Of a DNA stretch of 64,000 nt, positions 15,149 through 24,669 are shown in pieces (the first letter of the stretch is position 1; each line of letters begins with the position of its first letter). The stretch lies in assembly GCA_965267535.1 (NCBI GenBank), contig OZ254082.1, positions 1-64,000 of the forward strand, written 5' to 3'. This DNA comes from CAXBNB01 sp965267535. GTDB taxonomy: Bacteria > Bacteroidota > Bacteroidia > Cytophagales > Cyclobacteriaceae. A model generated the notes under the pieces. That model did not search any database. It was not told where the DNA came from and was given only the letters and a program-made list of their open reading frames with translations. A program made the position numbers and the translations under genes.

Positions 15149-17983
15149 TCAAAAAGATAAACTTCCTACTACTAATTCAATGCGATTTTCGTTGAGTTGT
15201 CGGGCATGAACGTAGCGCAGGCCGATATCAAACAAAAGTAGAAAGCGCATAGCATTGAAATTAAATGATAGCTCTGCTCCATACGATTCCAGTGTCACTG
15301 ATTGAGGAAGTTTTGTTATACCACGATCGTAAAATCCATTAATATATACCCGTTGAATGTTTAGCAAAGGGCCTATGTGTATATCCGGATACCACAGAGG
15401 CATTTTATAGTTAAACGATGCGTTATAAAATTCTTTGGAGGGAAAGTAGCTGTAACCTCTGGTGTACGAAATAGGGCTATCATAAAAGTAGTTTGTTGCA
15501 TTTTCTTTTTGAGCACTGCCCCTCCATCTGAAAGAGTGATGCTGGAAGAATCCCGGAAAAAACAAGTTTGATTCTCCGGCAATTAAGCTGCTTTTATAAT
15601 CTCCTCCCAAAGGAGTGTGTCTGGAAAATAGTGATAGGGATTGCCCCCATCGGCTATGCAAGTCGAGTTTGCTGCGTCTGAGCATACGCACAAATTGTAT
15701 GCTGTGCTGCATAGAGCGCAGAGTGCCATTTCCGGACTGATCTATAAGCCTGCCTTCCAGTTCTTGTGGAAAACCACTTACAGACGTAAAAGAAGCGTGG
15801 GAAGAAAAAGATAGCTTTTGTAAATATTTGGATCTTGTAAGGAGTAGTGGCACCCTTACCCCTGTCAGGAATTGTGTTTCTTTCCAGGAGTACGTTTGAG
15901 TAGCTCCATTTCCATTGATACTAGCTGAACGCTGGCCATCTACCACAGAAACGTCTATAATAGGATAAAGACCCTGATAACTTACAGTAGCGTATTTTAA
16001 CCAGTTTCGTTCGTCGTTATCATAACGCAACCCGGCACTGATAGAGGTTGTGCTTAGTACATCCTGGGAGTTGATACCTAGAATGAACGAATTGTTGGTA
16101 GGTAGTGCTGAAAGCCCCCACGAGTAAGGCCTGATCATGTGACGGATTTTGCTGTAGGGCTTTGTTTCGTAGTTTTTATAATTTATGTTGGGTAAAATGT
16201 CTTGATGACCTTCACTCTCTACCATAGGGTCAGCATAGTGGATATTTCGGTCTACGATTTTATCAAAAGGTGTCCAGGTGTCACTATCTATGTTGGTTGA
16301 CACAGCATTCATTCCCTCTTTTGTAAAGATGTTGTAGGCTAATTTTTTTTCAAAAACAGACGGATTAAAAGCCCCGTACTGGGTGTGGCTTACCTGATAC
16401 CTTTCTCTGGTAGCCAGGTCTAAGGCATATATATTGTCGATACCGTTGTAGGGGGAGTTAAAATAAAGGTATTCGTTTGTCAGCACAGGATGCCCAAAGT
16501 TTTCATCTACAGAAGAAATGAGTATGTTTTCTATTCCTGAATCTATATTTATCTCAACTATTTGTTTTTCAGATTGGCCGTGTCTGATGAAAACTACCGA
16601 ACTACCGTCAGCCGAAAATGAGGGCATAGAGTAGTAATCGTTGTTTGGGTTGTCAAATTTTTTGATAATGTTACCACTATTCCTATCGATGAGGTGTAAG
16701 TTGTAGAGATTATCAGGAGTGTTTTCGATCGCTATTATTTTTTCACTGTCAGGCGAGATCGCCGCAGCTACATATTTGCTTTTGTGTGTGAGCACGCGCA
16801 CTTTTCCAGAGGTAAGATTGTAGACTTTAATAACAGAAAAGTTTTTTTTCAGCCACCTTGGGTCAAACTCAAATTCTGTCCAGACGATATACTGATCAGA
16901 AACAGACAGGAATCCCGGATCATTTACAATTCCAGTAGTATGCAGTACTTTCTCTGTGCCATCAGGGCTTATTCTTACAAACTTATCGGTATCTGAGAAT
17001 CCGGATTTTAAGCAGACAGTAGATCCGTCGGGTAGTAATTTGGGGTAATGGTAATCGGTGTAGCGTTTAGATTTTCGTTTATTCACAACCTGATACTTGT
17101 CTAAAGGGATGTCCTCTAGTTGCTTGCTGTATAGCGATTTCATTTCAGACAGCATATCGCTGTAGTTTTTCCGCAGGTGCTGCCCCGTCTCCTTTTTGAT
17201 AGCATTTGAAAAAACAAAAGGTACATAAGGAAAGCGAAAAGAGCGCTGGATGATTCTGTCCCAAATGTCCACTCCGTATTTTCTTTTGAAATATGTGGTC
17301 ATAAAATAGCCGGTACGATAGTGGTTAGGTACAAACTCGCGAAACGACCCAAGGTGTTGTTTAGAATAATTAAAACCGCCTTTTTCCATCAGGTTGGCTT
17401 TAAATTCCTTAGAAAAATTTGGTGTTCGTCCACGGCCGGTTTTTGTAAAAGCCGTTTCTACTCCTACAGCATCCCCCTCCCAAAACCAGCTGGGAGCAGC
17501 TAGTGCGGATCCAAGCCCAACGCCATATTCGCCAAAAGCCCAGTACATCACTTTATTAAATGCGGAATGGTAGGTTTTTTCAAACTGTACCATGTGTCTA
17601 AATTCATGTACAGCTAAAAATTCCAACCAGTCTGTGTTGCCAAGAAACTTGTAATCTTGTCTGGAAGTAGTGAAAAATTCCGACCTTCGGGGAGCGATTG
17701 TCACAAAACCATTGGGAATAGCATGTTGGTTTTGTAGAATAACTGAAAATTTTCGAGGTTTTACTCCCAGGCTCTGGCTGGCTGGCGTATGAATACTCTC
17801 CAGGATGTTGGCTACCCTGTTCCCTTCCCGATCAAATCCTTTGGGGAAAATAATATTGAAGTGATCGGTGTTGATTTGGTGCCACCGGGTAGAGGCCGGA
17901 AGTGTTTCCAGCTCCTGCGCGTACCCTGGCAACAAGGCTAACAGCCAGATACACACAATATAGGAGAGGTTGTGGATTTTCAT
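15149..17983 (-). CDS. Surface metallopeptidase with TolB-like propeller and C-terminal barrel
   Basis: 944 residues. A signal peptide (to about residue 22) precedes a gluzincin-type peptidase domain with HEFRH at 126-130 (HExxH) and a downstream WFWEGDAVGVET, where Glu169 is the likely third zinc ligand. The middle (about 310-590) is a TolB-like beta-propeller (LLPDGSTVCLKSGF, AAISPDSEKIIAIENT, PSFSADGSSVVFIRHG). The C-terminal third looks like an outer-membrane beta-barrel, with alternating polar and aromatic strands and a terminal Phe. It should sit in the outer membrane with the peptidase and propeller at the periplasm or surface. It overlaps the upstream aminotransferase gene by four bases. 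A paralogue with a dead active site lies at 48.3-51.6 kb. The substrate is unknown. Confidence 0.8.
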   Translation of the reverse strand: MKIHNLSYIVCIWLLALLPGYAQELETLPASTRWHQINTDHFNIIFPKGFDREGNRVANILESIHTPASQSLGVKPRKFSVILQNQHAIPNGFVTIAPRRSEFFTTSRQDYKFLGNTDWLEFLAVHEFRHMVQFEKTYHSAFNKVMYWAFGEYGVGLGSALAAPSWFWEGDAVGVETAFTKTGRGRTPNFSKEFKANLMEKGGFNYSKQHLGSFREFVPNHYRTGYFMTTYFKRKYGVDIWDRIIQRSFRFPYVPFVFSNAIKKETGQHLRKNYSDMLSEMKSLYSKQLEDIPLDKYQVVNKRKSKRYTDYHYPKLLPDGSTVCLKSGFSDTDKFVRISPDGTEKVLHTTGIVNDPGFLSVSDQYIVWTEFEFDPRWLKKNFSVIKVYNLTSGKVRVLTHKSKYVAAAISPDSEKIIAIENTPDNLYNLHLIDRNSGNIIKKFDNPNNDYYSMPSFSADGSSVVFIRHGQSEKQIVEINIDSGIENILISSVDENFGHPVLTNEYLYFNSPYNGIDNIYALDLATRERYQVSHTQYGAFNPSVFEKKLAYNIFTKEGMNAVSTNIDSDTWTPFDKIVDRNIHYADPMVESEGHQDILPNINYKNYETKPYSKIRHMIRPYSWGLSALPTNNSFILGINSQDVLSTTSISAGLRYDNDERNWLKYATVSYQGLYPIIDVSVVDGQRSASINGNGATQTYSWKETQFLTGVRVPLLLTRSKYLQKLSFSSHASFTSVSGFPQELEGRLIDQSGNGTLRSMQHSIQFVRMLRRSKLDLHSRWGQSLSLFSRHTPLGGDYKSSLIAGESNLFFPGFFQHHSFRWRGSAQKENATNYFYDSPISYTRGYSYFPSKEFYNASFNYKMPLWYPDIHIGPLLNIQRVYINGFYDRGITKLPQSVTLESYGAELSFNFNAMRFLLLFDIGLRYVHARQLNENRIELVVGSLSF

Positions 17984-19140
17984 GATTTTTTTCCGAATAC
18001 CTGTTGAAAAGCATTGACAAGTTTTTGCATGTCTTTCTCGTCGTTGTATACATGGGGAGATACACGCACAAAATTTCCTCTGAAGGAAACGCTAACGCGA
18101 TGTTTTTTCAATGATGCCTGCATAGCTGTAATTTTATCAGCGGGACATTTTATGCCAAATAAATGGGCGCTTCGGTTTGCATCATTTTCTATCTCAAGCC
18201 CCATTTCCCCAAGGGATATCATAGGCTTTTGTATGAGAGACTTACAGTACTGTTGGATGTTGTCAGCCCCCCAATAGTTGAGTTGCTTGAGTGCCTGATG
18301 TAGCATTGGCACCAAAATAAAGTTGCTATGCTCCCCTACTTCGTATCGAAGGGCACCCGGCCTGTACTCTTGTTGATAATTGACGAGGTTGGCAAAATCG
18401 TCACTTTGGTGGCGATTGATCCAGTTTTCTTCTATGGGTATACCTTCGTCAAAAGCCGGCCCGTAGTAGGCCAGCCCAATGCTGTAGGGGCCCATGAGCC
18501 ACTTATACGCCGCACAAATGAGAGCGTCGGGTTGAATTTGCTGCAGGTCGAATGGCATGGCACCCACCGATTGAGTGCCGTCTATAATGAGTAGTGCGTT
18601 ATTACTAGTGCAAAGTTGACGAAGTGATACAAGGTCAAATAAAGTGCCATCTGCCCAATGCACCTGGCTGATAGCTACTGCTGCTGTGTTTTCGTCTATT
18701 GATTGCTGAATTTCTTCATTCCATTTTATACCTCGACTATGCGGAGTGTCGGGGGCTTTCACTATGCGTAAGTGTGCTTCATGCCTCTGGCACAGTCGCA
18801 TCCAGGGGTAAATGTTGCTAGGAAACTGGTCACCTGCCACTACTATATTCTGACCTTTTTTTAAATCAATATTGTGTACAACATTAGCCAAACCGTAGGA
18901 TACAGAGGGGACTATGACAATGCGGTTTGGGTCGGGACAGTTTATCAATGAGGAAAAAAGGGAGCGGATAGTTTCACTTTCGTGAAAAAAATCATCGACA
19001 GAGATATGATGCGGCTTCCTTTTTTTAGCCATACCTTTTTTTCCGGCGTTTTCTGCTTTTTTCATCATTGGCGACATATACGCACAATTCAGGTATGCAT
19101 CTTTTCGGGTTAGTAGAAATTTTCTTCGCTGGCATTTCAT
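17980..19140 (-). CDS. Class V aminotransferase-fold PLP enzyme
   Basis: 386 residues with the fold-type I PLP pattern of class V enzymes. SVSYGLANVV binds the phosphate region, LLIIDGTQSVGAMPFD holds the PLP-pyridine Asp187, and ICAAYKWLMGP holds the Schiff-base Lys213. Relatives include cysteine desulfurase-like and kynureninase-like enzymes, but the active-site Cys loop of cysteine desulfurases (SGSACT) is absent, so desulfurase activity is not expected. No signal peptide is present. The stop overlaps the start of the surface metallopeptidase gene (ATGA), so the two are co-translated. The substrate is unknown. Confidence 0.85.
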   Translation of the reverse strand: MKCQRRKFLLTRKDAYLNCAYMSPMMKKAENAGKKGMAKKRKPHHISVDDFFHESETIRSLFSSLINCPDPNRIVIVPSVSYGLANVVHNIDLKKGQNIVVAGDQFPSNIYPWMRLCQRHEAHLRIVKAPDTPHSRGIKWNEEIQQSIDENTAAVAISQVHWADGTLFDLVSLRQLCTSNNALLIIDGTQSVGAMPFDLQQIQPDALICAAYKWLMGPYSIGLAYYGPAFDEGIPIEENWINRHQSDDFANLVNYQQEYRPGALRYEVGEHSNFILVPMLHQALKQLNYWGADNIQQYCKSLIQKPMISLGEMGLEIENDANRSAHLFGIKCPADKITAMQASLKKHRVSVSFRGNFVRVSPHVYNDEKDMQKLVNAFQQVFGKKS

Positions 19141-19290
19141 AGTATCAATATTGTTGTCAAAGGTGAAAATAGTATCAATGTTTTAAAAAAGGCAGGTATT
19201 GAGGGTATAATTAAACGACAGATTTATTGAATTTCAAACGCTCATATATAGATTTAAAGGTGAGAAAGTTTCACAACCTTGTTTTAGCAC

Positions 19291-22266
19291 ATGAAAAAGA
19301 TAGTACTGGGTGTTATTTGCTTATTGACATGTACCAGTTTGGCCAATGCCCAATTTGGTAAATTTAAGGAGAGGCTAAAGCAGCAGCTGGAATCCTTAAA
19401 AGAAGCAACAGAGCAGGAAAAATCCGATGAGGGTGTGGAAGTCGAACAAGAAGAGGAAGGTGGCCTGGCCATGAAAATATTCAAAGAAGAGCAGCGAAAG
19501 CAGCTTGTTAAAGACACTACCTATCATAACTTTTCCTTTGCTCAAGCCGAAAAAATAGCCTTTTTTACCAGTAGAGACGATGATCAGAGTGCGGTATATG
19601 CTTTTACAAAATACTATGACGACACCAATTTCCTAAAACCTCCTCCAAAGGGCTATGAGCAAGCCTTTGATTTCAACCGTGCCGGAGGCAACAGTATGGC
19701 AATTAATCGGATTTTAGCCACTTTCAATTTTACAGAAGCTCTTAAAATTTACTTTGGAGAAAGTAATGTTGACAGCATACTGTGGGCATCTGCTAAGGTT
19801 AACCTGAAAAACCTAATGTCAGAACAGACCAAGGATACACTTACCATAAACGACTACTATGCAATAGGTAAAACCATAAACAACATAGCCATCATGTATC
19901 ATACGAGTGGGTTGTTTACTCTTTCTCAGGAGCTCAATTTGTCTTTGGTAGATTTTATTGACGAAAATATAGGGAGTGAGAGCCTGCTAATGGCATCTAC
20001 ATACAATAATATAGGGTTGCTTGAGAGTAGCATGGGCAACTATGATCTGGCAGAAGAATACATGGATAAATCCAGCAAGATATTACTACGCAGAAAAGAT
20101 GATTTGAATCTCGATTTGGCGGTCTTGTACAATAACCAGGCGATGCTATACCAGCAAATGGGGCAGTATAACAATGCTATTACAAAAATAGATGCAGCAC
20201 TGCAGGTAGCTGGTAACAAGATCAATAATAAGGGAGCTGACTACTCCAAACTACTGCTGAATAAAGCACTGATACTGAAAAGTCAGAAGAAATACGATCG
20301 CTCCGAAGAGTTGCTTTTACAACTAAAAAAAACCAAAGAAAAACGCTTTGGAACCCGCCATCAGGATTATGCAGATATACAGAGCATGCTGGCATCTCTG
20401 TATATGGAGATGGGTCAAACGGATAAGGTAGAACCTTTGCTACTCAATGCACTGGATATATATGGCAAAAAGTTTAATCAGGAGCATCCTACCTATACGA
20501 GTACGCTACAAAGTCTGGGTTTATATTACCTCTACACCGATCGGTTTGTGAAATCGCGCGAATCGTTGCGAAAGGCGAAAGAGCTGATTGTGTCTACATT
20601 TGGCACGAATCATCCCGACTATCTCGATGTAAGCGAGTCGCTGGCGATATTGGCGTGGAACGAAGGAGATATACCACAGGCCCAAATTGACCTGATAGCG
20701 GTGTGTAATGAGAAACTAAGCCTGGTAGAAAAGTTTTTTCCGGCCATGAGCGAAAACGAAAAGTCAAAGTTTTGGGGAAAAAATAAGCATACCTTTTTAA
20801 AGTTTTTCGCCTTTGTGGCAGCAAACCACGAAGAGTATCCGGCTATGCTCACCGAGATGTATAACATTCAGCTAGCTACAAAAGGGATATTGCTAAATGC
20901 TACATCTAAAGTGAGGCAGCTTATACTCAACAGTAGTGATGAGGAGCTCAAAAAATACTATACGCACTGGATAAATACCAAAGAGCAACTTGCCAATGCT
21001 TACAGTTTGTCGAAAAGTCAAATTCAGGAACAAAAAATAAATGTCGACTCACTGGAACAGCGAGCCAACGACCTTGAAAAAAGTCTGAGTAAACGGTCTG
21101 CAGAGTTTGCCAACGCAGGAGGCCTGAGATCGACAAAAGCAGAAGATGTAGCCGAGAAACTGGCTCCCGGAGAAGTAGCTATCGAAATCGTGCGCTTTCC
21201 GGCATTTGCCAAATCATTTTCTTCCGAGATAAATTATGCCTATTTGATTCTCGATCACGAAGGAAACATACACATGGCACTCCAAAAAAATGGGCAAGAG
21301 CTGGAGACAAAATACGCCAGCAGGTACCGTAAGTCGATACAATACAAAATAGAAGACGAGCAGTCTTATGGGGTGTATTGGGGGTTACTGACCGACCAGC
21401 TAGCAGGTAAAGAGCGCGTATACCTATCTGTGGATGGTATATACAACCAGTTGAATGTAAACACGCTAAAAAAGCCCACCGGCGAATATTTGGCTGATGA
21501 ACTGCATATCGTCAACCTGGCATCCACTCGTGATGTAGGCAGAGTGGACCGATCAGGAGGAGTAACCGCGCGGTTGCTGATGTTTGGCAACCCGGATTTT
21601 GGCAAATCGACCAAAGTAGCCGAACTGCCCGGTACCAGGGAAGAGATTGAGAAAATTGCTAAGATAGCGCGTGAAAAAAGTGTGAAGGTTAGCACATATC
21701 TGGGAAAAGAGGCCAACGAAGCATTGTTTAAAGAGCAGGTTAAAAACCCTGAAGTTTTGCATGTAGCCACACATGGATTTTTCCTTACCGATGTAGAAAG
21801 CGATGAAGGTGTGGTGTTTGGCGTGGAGATTACCAAGGCCAAAGAGAACCCCCTGCTTCGCTCGGGACTAATGCTGGCAGGAGCCGAAAAAATGATCGAC
21901 AATGTAGAATCTAAGGAAGTAAACTCGGCCAACAATGGAATATTGACGGCTTATGAGGTAATGAACCTCGACTTAAAGGACACACAGCTGGTGGTGTTGA
22001 GTGCTTGTGAAACCGGTTTGGGAGAGGTCAGGTCGGGAGAAGGGGTGTATGGGTTGCAGCGGGCATTTCAGCTCGCAGGGGCAGAAACGGTCATCATGAG
22101 CCTCTGGAAGGTAAACGATGAAGCTACCCAGCAGCTGATGACAACCTTTTATCAGGAATGGGTGGCCAGTGGTGACAAATTCAAAGCATTTCAGCAGGCG
22201 CAGAAAGCCATGCAACAAACCTACAAAAACCCCTATTATTGGGGAGCTTTTGTGATGATGAACTAA
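19291..22266 (+). CDS. Exported TPR-CHAT protein
   Basis: 991 residues. The signal peptide MKKIVLGVICLLTCTSLANA is followed by a charged coiled-coil stretch. A long TPR array runs from about 190 to 480 (TYNNIGLLESSMGNYDLAEE, LYNNQAMLYQQMGQYNNAI, DIQSMLASLYMEMGQTDKVE). A helical linker follows, then a C-terminal CHAT caspase-like protease domain. The catalytic dyad is visible: His828 in HVATHGFFL and Cys906 in VLSACETGLGE. The end has the typical SLWKVNDEATQQLM and NPYYWGAFV. CHAT proteases in other systems act after partner binding, but no recognised partner is encoded here. The exported location is typical of Bacteroidota members. Downstream, the DUF4212 gene starts 25 bases later. Confidence 0.9.
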   Translation: MKKIVLGVICLLTCTSLANAQFGKFKERLKQQLESLKEATEQEKSDEGVEVEQEEEGGLAMKIFKEEQRKQLVKDTTYHNFSFAQAEKIAFFTSRDDDQSAVYAFTKYYDDTNFLKPPPKGYEQAFDFNRAGGNSMAINRILATFNFTEALKIYFGESNVDSILWASAKVNLKNLMSEQTKDTLTINDYYAIGKTINNIAIMYHTSGLFTLSQELNLSLVDFIDENIGSESLLMASTYNNIGLLESSMGNYDLAEEYMDKSSKILLRRKDDLNLDLAVLYNNQAMLYQQMGQYNNAITKIDAALQVAGNKINNKGADYSKLLLNKALILKSQKKYDRSEELLLQLKKTKEKRFGTRHQDYADIQSMLASLYMEMGQTDKVEPLLLNALDIYGKKFNQEHPTYTSTLQSLGLYYLYTDRFVKSRESLRKAKELIVSTFGTNHPDYLDVSESLAILAWNEGDIPQAQIDLIAVCNEKLSLVEKFFPAMSENEKSKFWGKNKHTFLKFFAFVAANHEEYPAMLTEMYNIQLATKGILLNATSKVRQLILNSSDEELKKYYTHWINTKEQLANAYSLSKSQIQEQKINVDSLEQRANDLEKSLSKRSAEFANAGGLRSTKAEDVAEKLAPGEVAIEIVRFPAFAKSFSSEINYAYLILDHEGNIHMALQKNGQELETKYASRYRKSIQYKIEDEQSYGVYWGLLTDQLAGKERVYLSVDGIYNQLNVNTLKKPTGEYLADELHIVNLASTRDVGRVDRSGGVTARLLMFGNPDFGKSTKVAELPGTREEIEKIAKIAREKSVKVSTYLGKEANEALFKEQVKNPEVLHVATHGFFLTDVESDEGVVFGVEITKAKENPLLRSGLMLAGAEKMIDNVESKEVNSANNGILTAYEVMNLDLKDTQLVVLSACETGLGEVRSGEGVYGLQRAFQLAGAETVIMSLWKVNDEATQQLMTTFYQEWVASGDKFKAFQQAQKAMQQTYKNPYYWGAFVMMN

Positions 22267-22291
22267 CGAAAACTATCAATAACTATACTTT

Positions 22292-22552
22292 ATGAAACAA
22301 TCTAACAACTTAAACGCGTATTGGCGCAAAAACATCCAATACCTGATCATACTACTATCTGTATGGGCACTGGTATCGTTTGGGTGTGGAATTCTATTTG
22401 CCGACACGCTCAATTCCATTAAAATAGGGGGCTTCAAGCTGGGCTTTTGGTTTGCTCAGCAGGGATCTATCTATGTGTTTGTTGTTCTGATATTTGTCTA
22501 TGTCAGGCTGATGAACAAGCTAGACCGGGAATACGGAGTAGAAGAAGACTAA
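22292..22552 (+). CDS. DUF4212 small subunit of sodium/solute symporter
   Basis: 86 residues with two membrane segments (LIILLSVWALVSFGCGILFA and YVFVVLIFVYVRLMNKL) and the family ending LDREYGVEE. DUF4212 proteins are almost always encoded just before a VC_2705-type sodium:solute symporter, as here, 25 bases away, and are thought to be its small partner subunit. The N-terminal NAYWRKNIQYL is also typical. It probably forms one transcript with the symporter and the Rieske gene. Confidence 0.92.
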   Translation: MKQSNNLNAYWRKNIQYLIILLSVWALVSFGCGILFADTLNSIKIGGFKLGFWFAQQGSIYVFVVLIFVYVRLMNKLDREYGVEED

Positions 22553-22577
22553 TTGTAGCACCAACAAATACAAATCA

Positions 22578-24242
22578 ATGGATATTCAAATTTGGACATA
22601 TATTATTGTCGGTATCACCTTTGCGCTATATATAGGCATAGCCATTTGGTCGAGAGCCGGCTCAACAAAAGATTTTTATGTAGCAGGAGGAGGTGTATCT
22701 CCGCTGGCAAACGGTATGGCTACTGCAGCAGACTGGATGTCGGCAGCTTCGTTTATTTCTATGGCTGGCCTCATTTCATTTATGGGCTATGATGGCGCTG
22801 TATACCTTATGGGCTGGACAGGAGGCTATGTTTTGCTGGCACTCTTACTGGCTCCCTACCTACGCAAATTCGGGAAATTTACAGTTCCGGATTTCATTGG
22901 CGACCGGTATTATTCCGAAACAGCACGGTTGGTAGCTGTTATCTGCGCCATATTTGTGTCGTTTACATACGTGGCAGGTCAAATGCGTGGTGTGGGAGTT
23001 GTGTTTTCACGATTTCTTGAAGTAGATGTCAACGTAGGTGTACTGATCGGCATGGTTATCGTGTTTTTCTATGCCGTATTAGGAGGAATGAAAGGGATCA
23101 CGTACACACAGGTAGCTCAATATTGCGTCTTGATTTTTGCCTTTATGGTACCGGCCATTTTCATCTCTATACTCATGACAGGCAACCCTATTCCTCAACT
23201 TGGATTTGGAGGAACACTCTCTGATGGTACCTACCTGCTGGATAAGCTGGACGGGTTACACGAAGAATTGGGCTTTGCTTCGTATACCCTTGCAAAAAAG
23301 AGTGTGATAGACATCTTTTTCATCACAGCGGCGCTGATGATAGGTACTGCAGGGCTTCCCCATGTAATTGTTCGTTTCTTTACGGTTCCCAGCGTGAAAG
23401 ATGCCCGGGTGTCTGCCGGATATGCACTTATTCTCATCGCTATACTATACACTACAGCACCGGCGGTATCGGCTTTTGCCAGAACCAACCTGATCAATAC
23501 GGTATCCAACAAAGAATATACCGCCATGCCCGATTGGTTTGGCAAATGGGAGCAAACAGGTTTGATCGCTTTTGAAGACAAAAACAGGGATGGAAAAATC
23601 CAATATGTAGGCGATCCGGAAAAAAATGAATTGACAATAGATAGAGATATCATGGTGCTGGCTAATCCCGAAATAGCTAACCTACCTAATTGGGTGATAG
23701 CACTGGTAGCAGCCGGAGGATTGGCTGCAGCTTTATCCACAGCGGCCGGTTTGCTGCTCGTGATATCTACATCGGTGGCGCACGATTTTGTAAAAAAGCA
23801 AATCAAACCCGACATTACCGACAAGCAGGAATTACTCATAGCCAGAATAGCAGCAGGAGGAGCAGTAGTGGTAGCGGGCTACTTTGGCATTAACCCACCC
23901 GGATTTGTGGCTCAGGTAGTGGCTTTTGCATTTGGTCTTGCTGCGGCATCATTTTTTCCGGCTATAGTGCAGGGTATCTTTACCAAGCGAGCCAACAAAG
24001 AAGGAGCCATAGCCGGCATGATCGTTGGTTTGCTCTTTACGGCAGCTTATATCGTTTTCTTTAAGTTTATTTCTCCTGATCTCAATACGAGTGAAAACTG
24101 GTGGTTTGGCATATCACCGGAAGGCATAGGTACGTTGGGTATGCTTATCAATTTTGCTGTGTCCTATGGTGTGTCTATGTTTACTCCTAAGCCTCCTCAG
24201 GAAATAGTAGAGTTGGTAGACGGTATCAGGCACCCCAATTAA
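22578..24242 (+). CDS. Sodium:solute symporter (SSS family, VC_2705 type)
   Basis: 554 residues with about 13 membrane segments. SSS signatures are visible: DFYVAGGGVSPLANGMATAADWMSA (split here: DFYVAGGGVSP, ADWMSAASFISMAGLIS), FVSFTYVAGQMRGVGVVF, and GLPHVIVRFFTVPSVKDARV. It is related to acetate permease ActP but belongs to the DUF4212-paired group. A long extramembrane loop near residue 330-350 carries DKNRDGKIQYVGD, which matches the calcium-binding EF-hand loop (D-x-N-x-D-G-x-I). It probably imports a small organic acid with sodium; the exact substrate is unknown. It is preceded by its small subunit and followed five bases later by a Rieske protein. Confidence 0.9.
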   Translation: MDIQIWTYIIVGITFALYIGIAIWSRAGSTKDFYVAGGGVSPLANGMATAADWMSAASFISMAGLISFMGYDGAVYLMGWTGGYVLLALLLAPYLRKFGKFTVPDFIGDRYYSETARLVAVICAIFVSFTYVAGQMRGVGVVFSRFLEVDVNVGVLIGMVIVFFYAVLGGMKGITYTQVAQYCVLIFAFMVPAIFISILMTGNPIPQLGFGGTLSDGTYLLDKLDGLHEELGFASYTLAKKSVIDIFFITAALMIGTAGLPHVIVRFFTVPSVKDARVSAGYALILIAILYTTAPAVSAFARTNLINTVSNKEYTAMPDWFGKWEQTGLIAFEDKNRDGKIQYVGDPEKNELTIDRDIMVLANPEIANLPNWVIALVAAGGLAAALSTAAGLLLVISTSVAHDFVKKQIKPDITDKQELLIARIAAGGAVVVAGYFGINPPGFVAQVVAFAFGLAAASFFPAIVQGIFTKRANKEGAIAGMIVGLLFTAAYIVFFKFISPDLNTSENWWFGISPEGIGTLGMLINFAVSYGVSMFTPKPPQEIVELVDGIRHPN

Positions 24243-24247
24243 TACAG

Positions 24248-24583
24248 ATGAAACAAAACGAAAAGCATCAGATATTTGATAGTGAAGAGGAAGCCGCACG
24301 GGTTATTCCTGTAAATACGATCAGGAAAATAAAAGTGAATGAGGTAATTTATGGTTTGGCGCATACGCCATCCGGATTCAAAGCATTTAGCAGGTCTTGC
24401 CCCCATGCCGGGGCGGACCTCTCTATGGGACGTATCAATTACCTCGGAGATTTAGTCTGCCCTTTGCACGCTTACTCATTTAGCCTGCTCGATGGTGAAG
24501 AAGAACGGCGCAGATGCCCGCCAATCAAAACTTACCCAACGCTGTGGGAAGAAGGAAAACTGTATGTGGTACTGCCTTGCTGA
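24248..24583 (+). CDS. Rieske [2Fe-2S] ferredoxin-like protein
   Basis: 111 residues, a single Rieske domain with both cluster-binding boxes: CPHAGADLSMG (Cys51, His53) and CPLHAYSFSL (Cys71, His74). No signal peptide is present, so it is probably a cytosolic electron carrier of the NirD/ferredoxin-like small Rieske type. It starts five bases after the symporter stop, suggesting a common transcript. The partner oxygenase or reductase is not in the neighbourhood. The chain ends in LPC. The family call is firm; the partner is unknown. Confidence 0.9.
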   Translation: MKQNEKHQIFDSEEEAARVIPVNTIRKIKVNEVIYGLAHTPSGFKAFSRSCPHAGADLSMGRINYLGDLVCPLHAYSFSLLDGEEERRRCPPIKTYPTLWEEGKLYVVLPC

Positions 24584-24641
24584 AAGAGAAGGAAAGTAAC
24601 AATTGAGCAAGTTTCGGATTTTATCCCTGACGGCCGCTATT

Positions 24642-24649
24642 TAGTTTTG
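24642..24649 (+). promoter_or_regulatory. -7 promoter element of ada-alkB
   Basis: TAGTTTTG matches TAnnTTTG and lies 20 bases before the ATG at 24670. This supports separate transcription of ada-alkB from the symporter unit. Confidence 0.5.
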
Positions 24650-24669
24650 TCTTTAGAAACAAATAGAAA

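Noticed and set aside
21366..21935. 189-residue antisense frame inside the TPR-CHAT gene
   Set aside because: It lies wholly within a strongly supported CHAT domain on the other strand and has a Ser/Pro-rich shadow composition.
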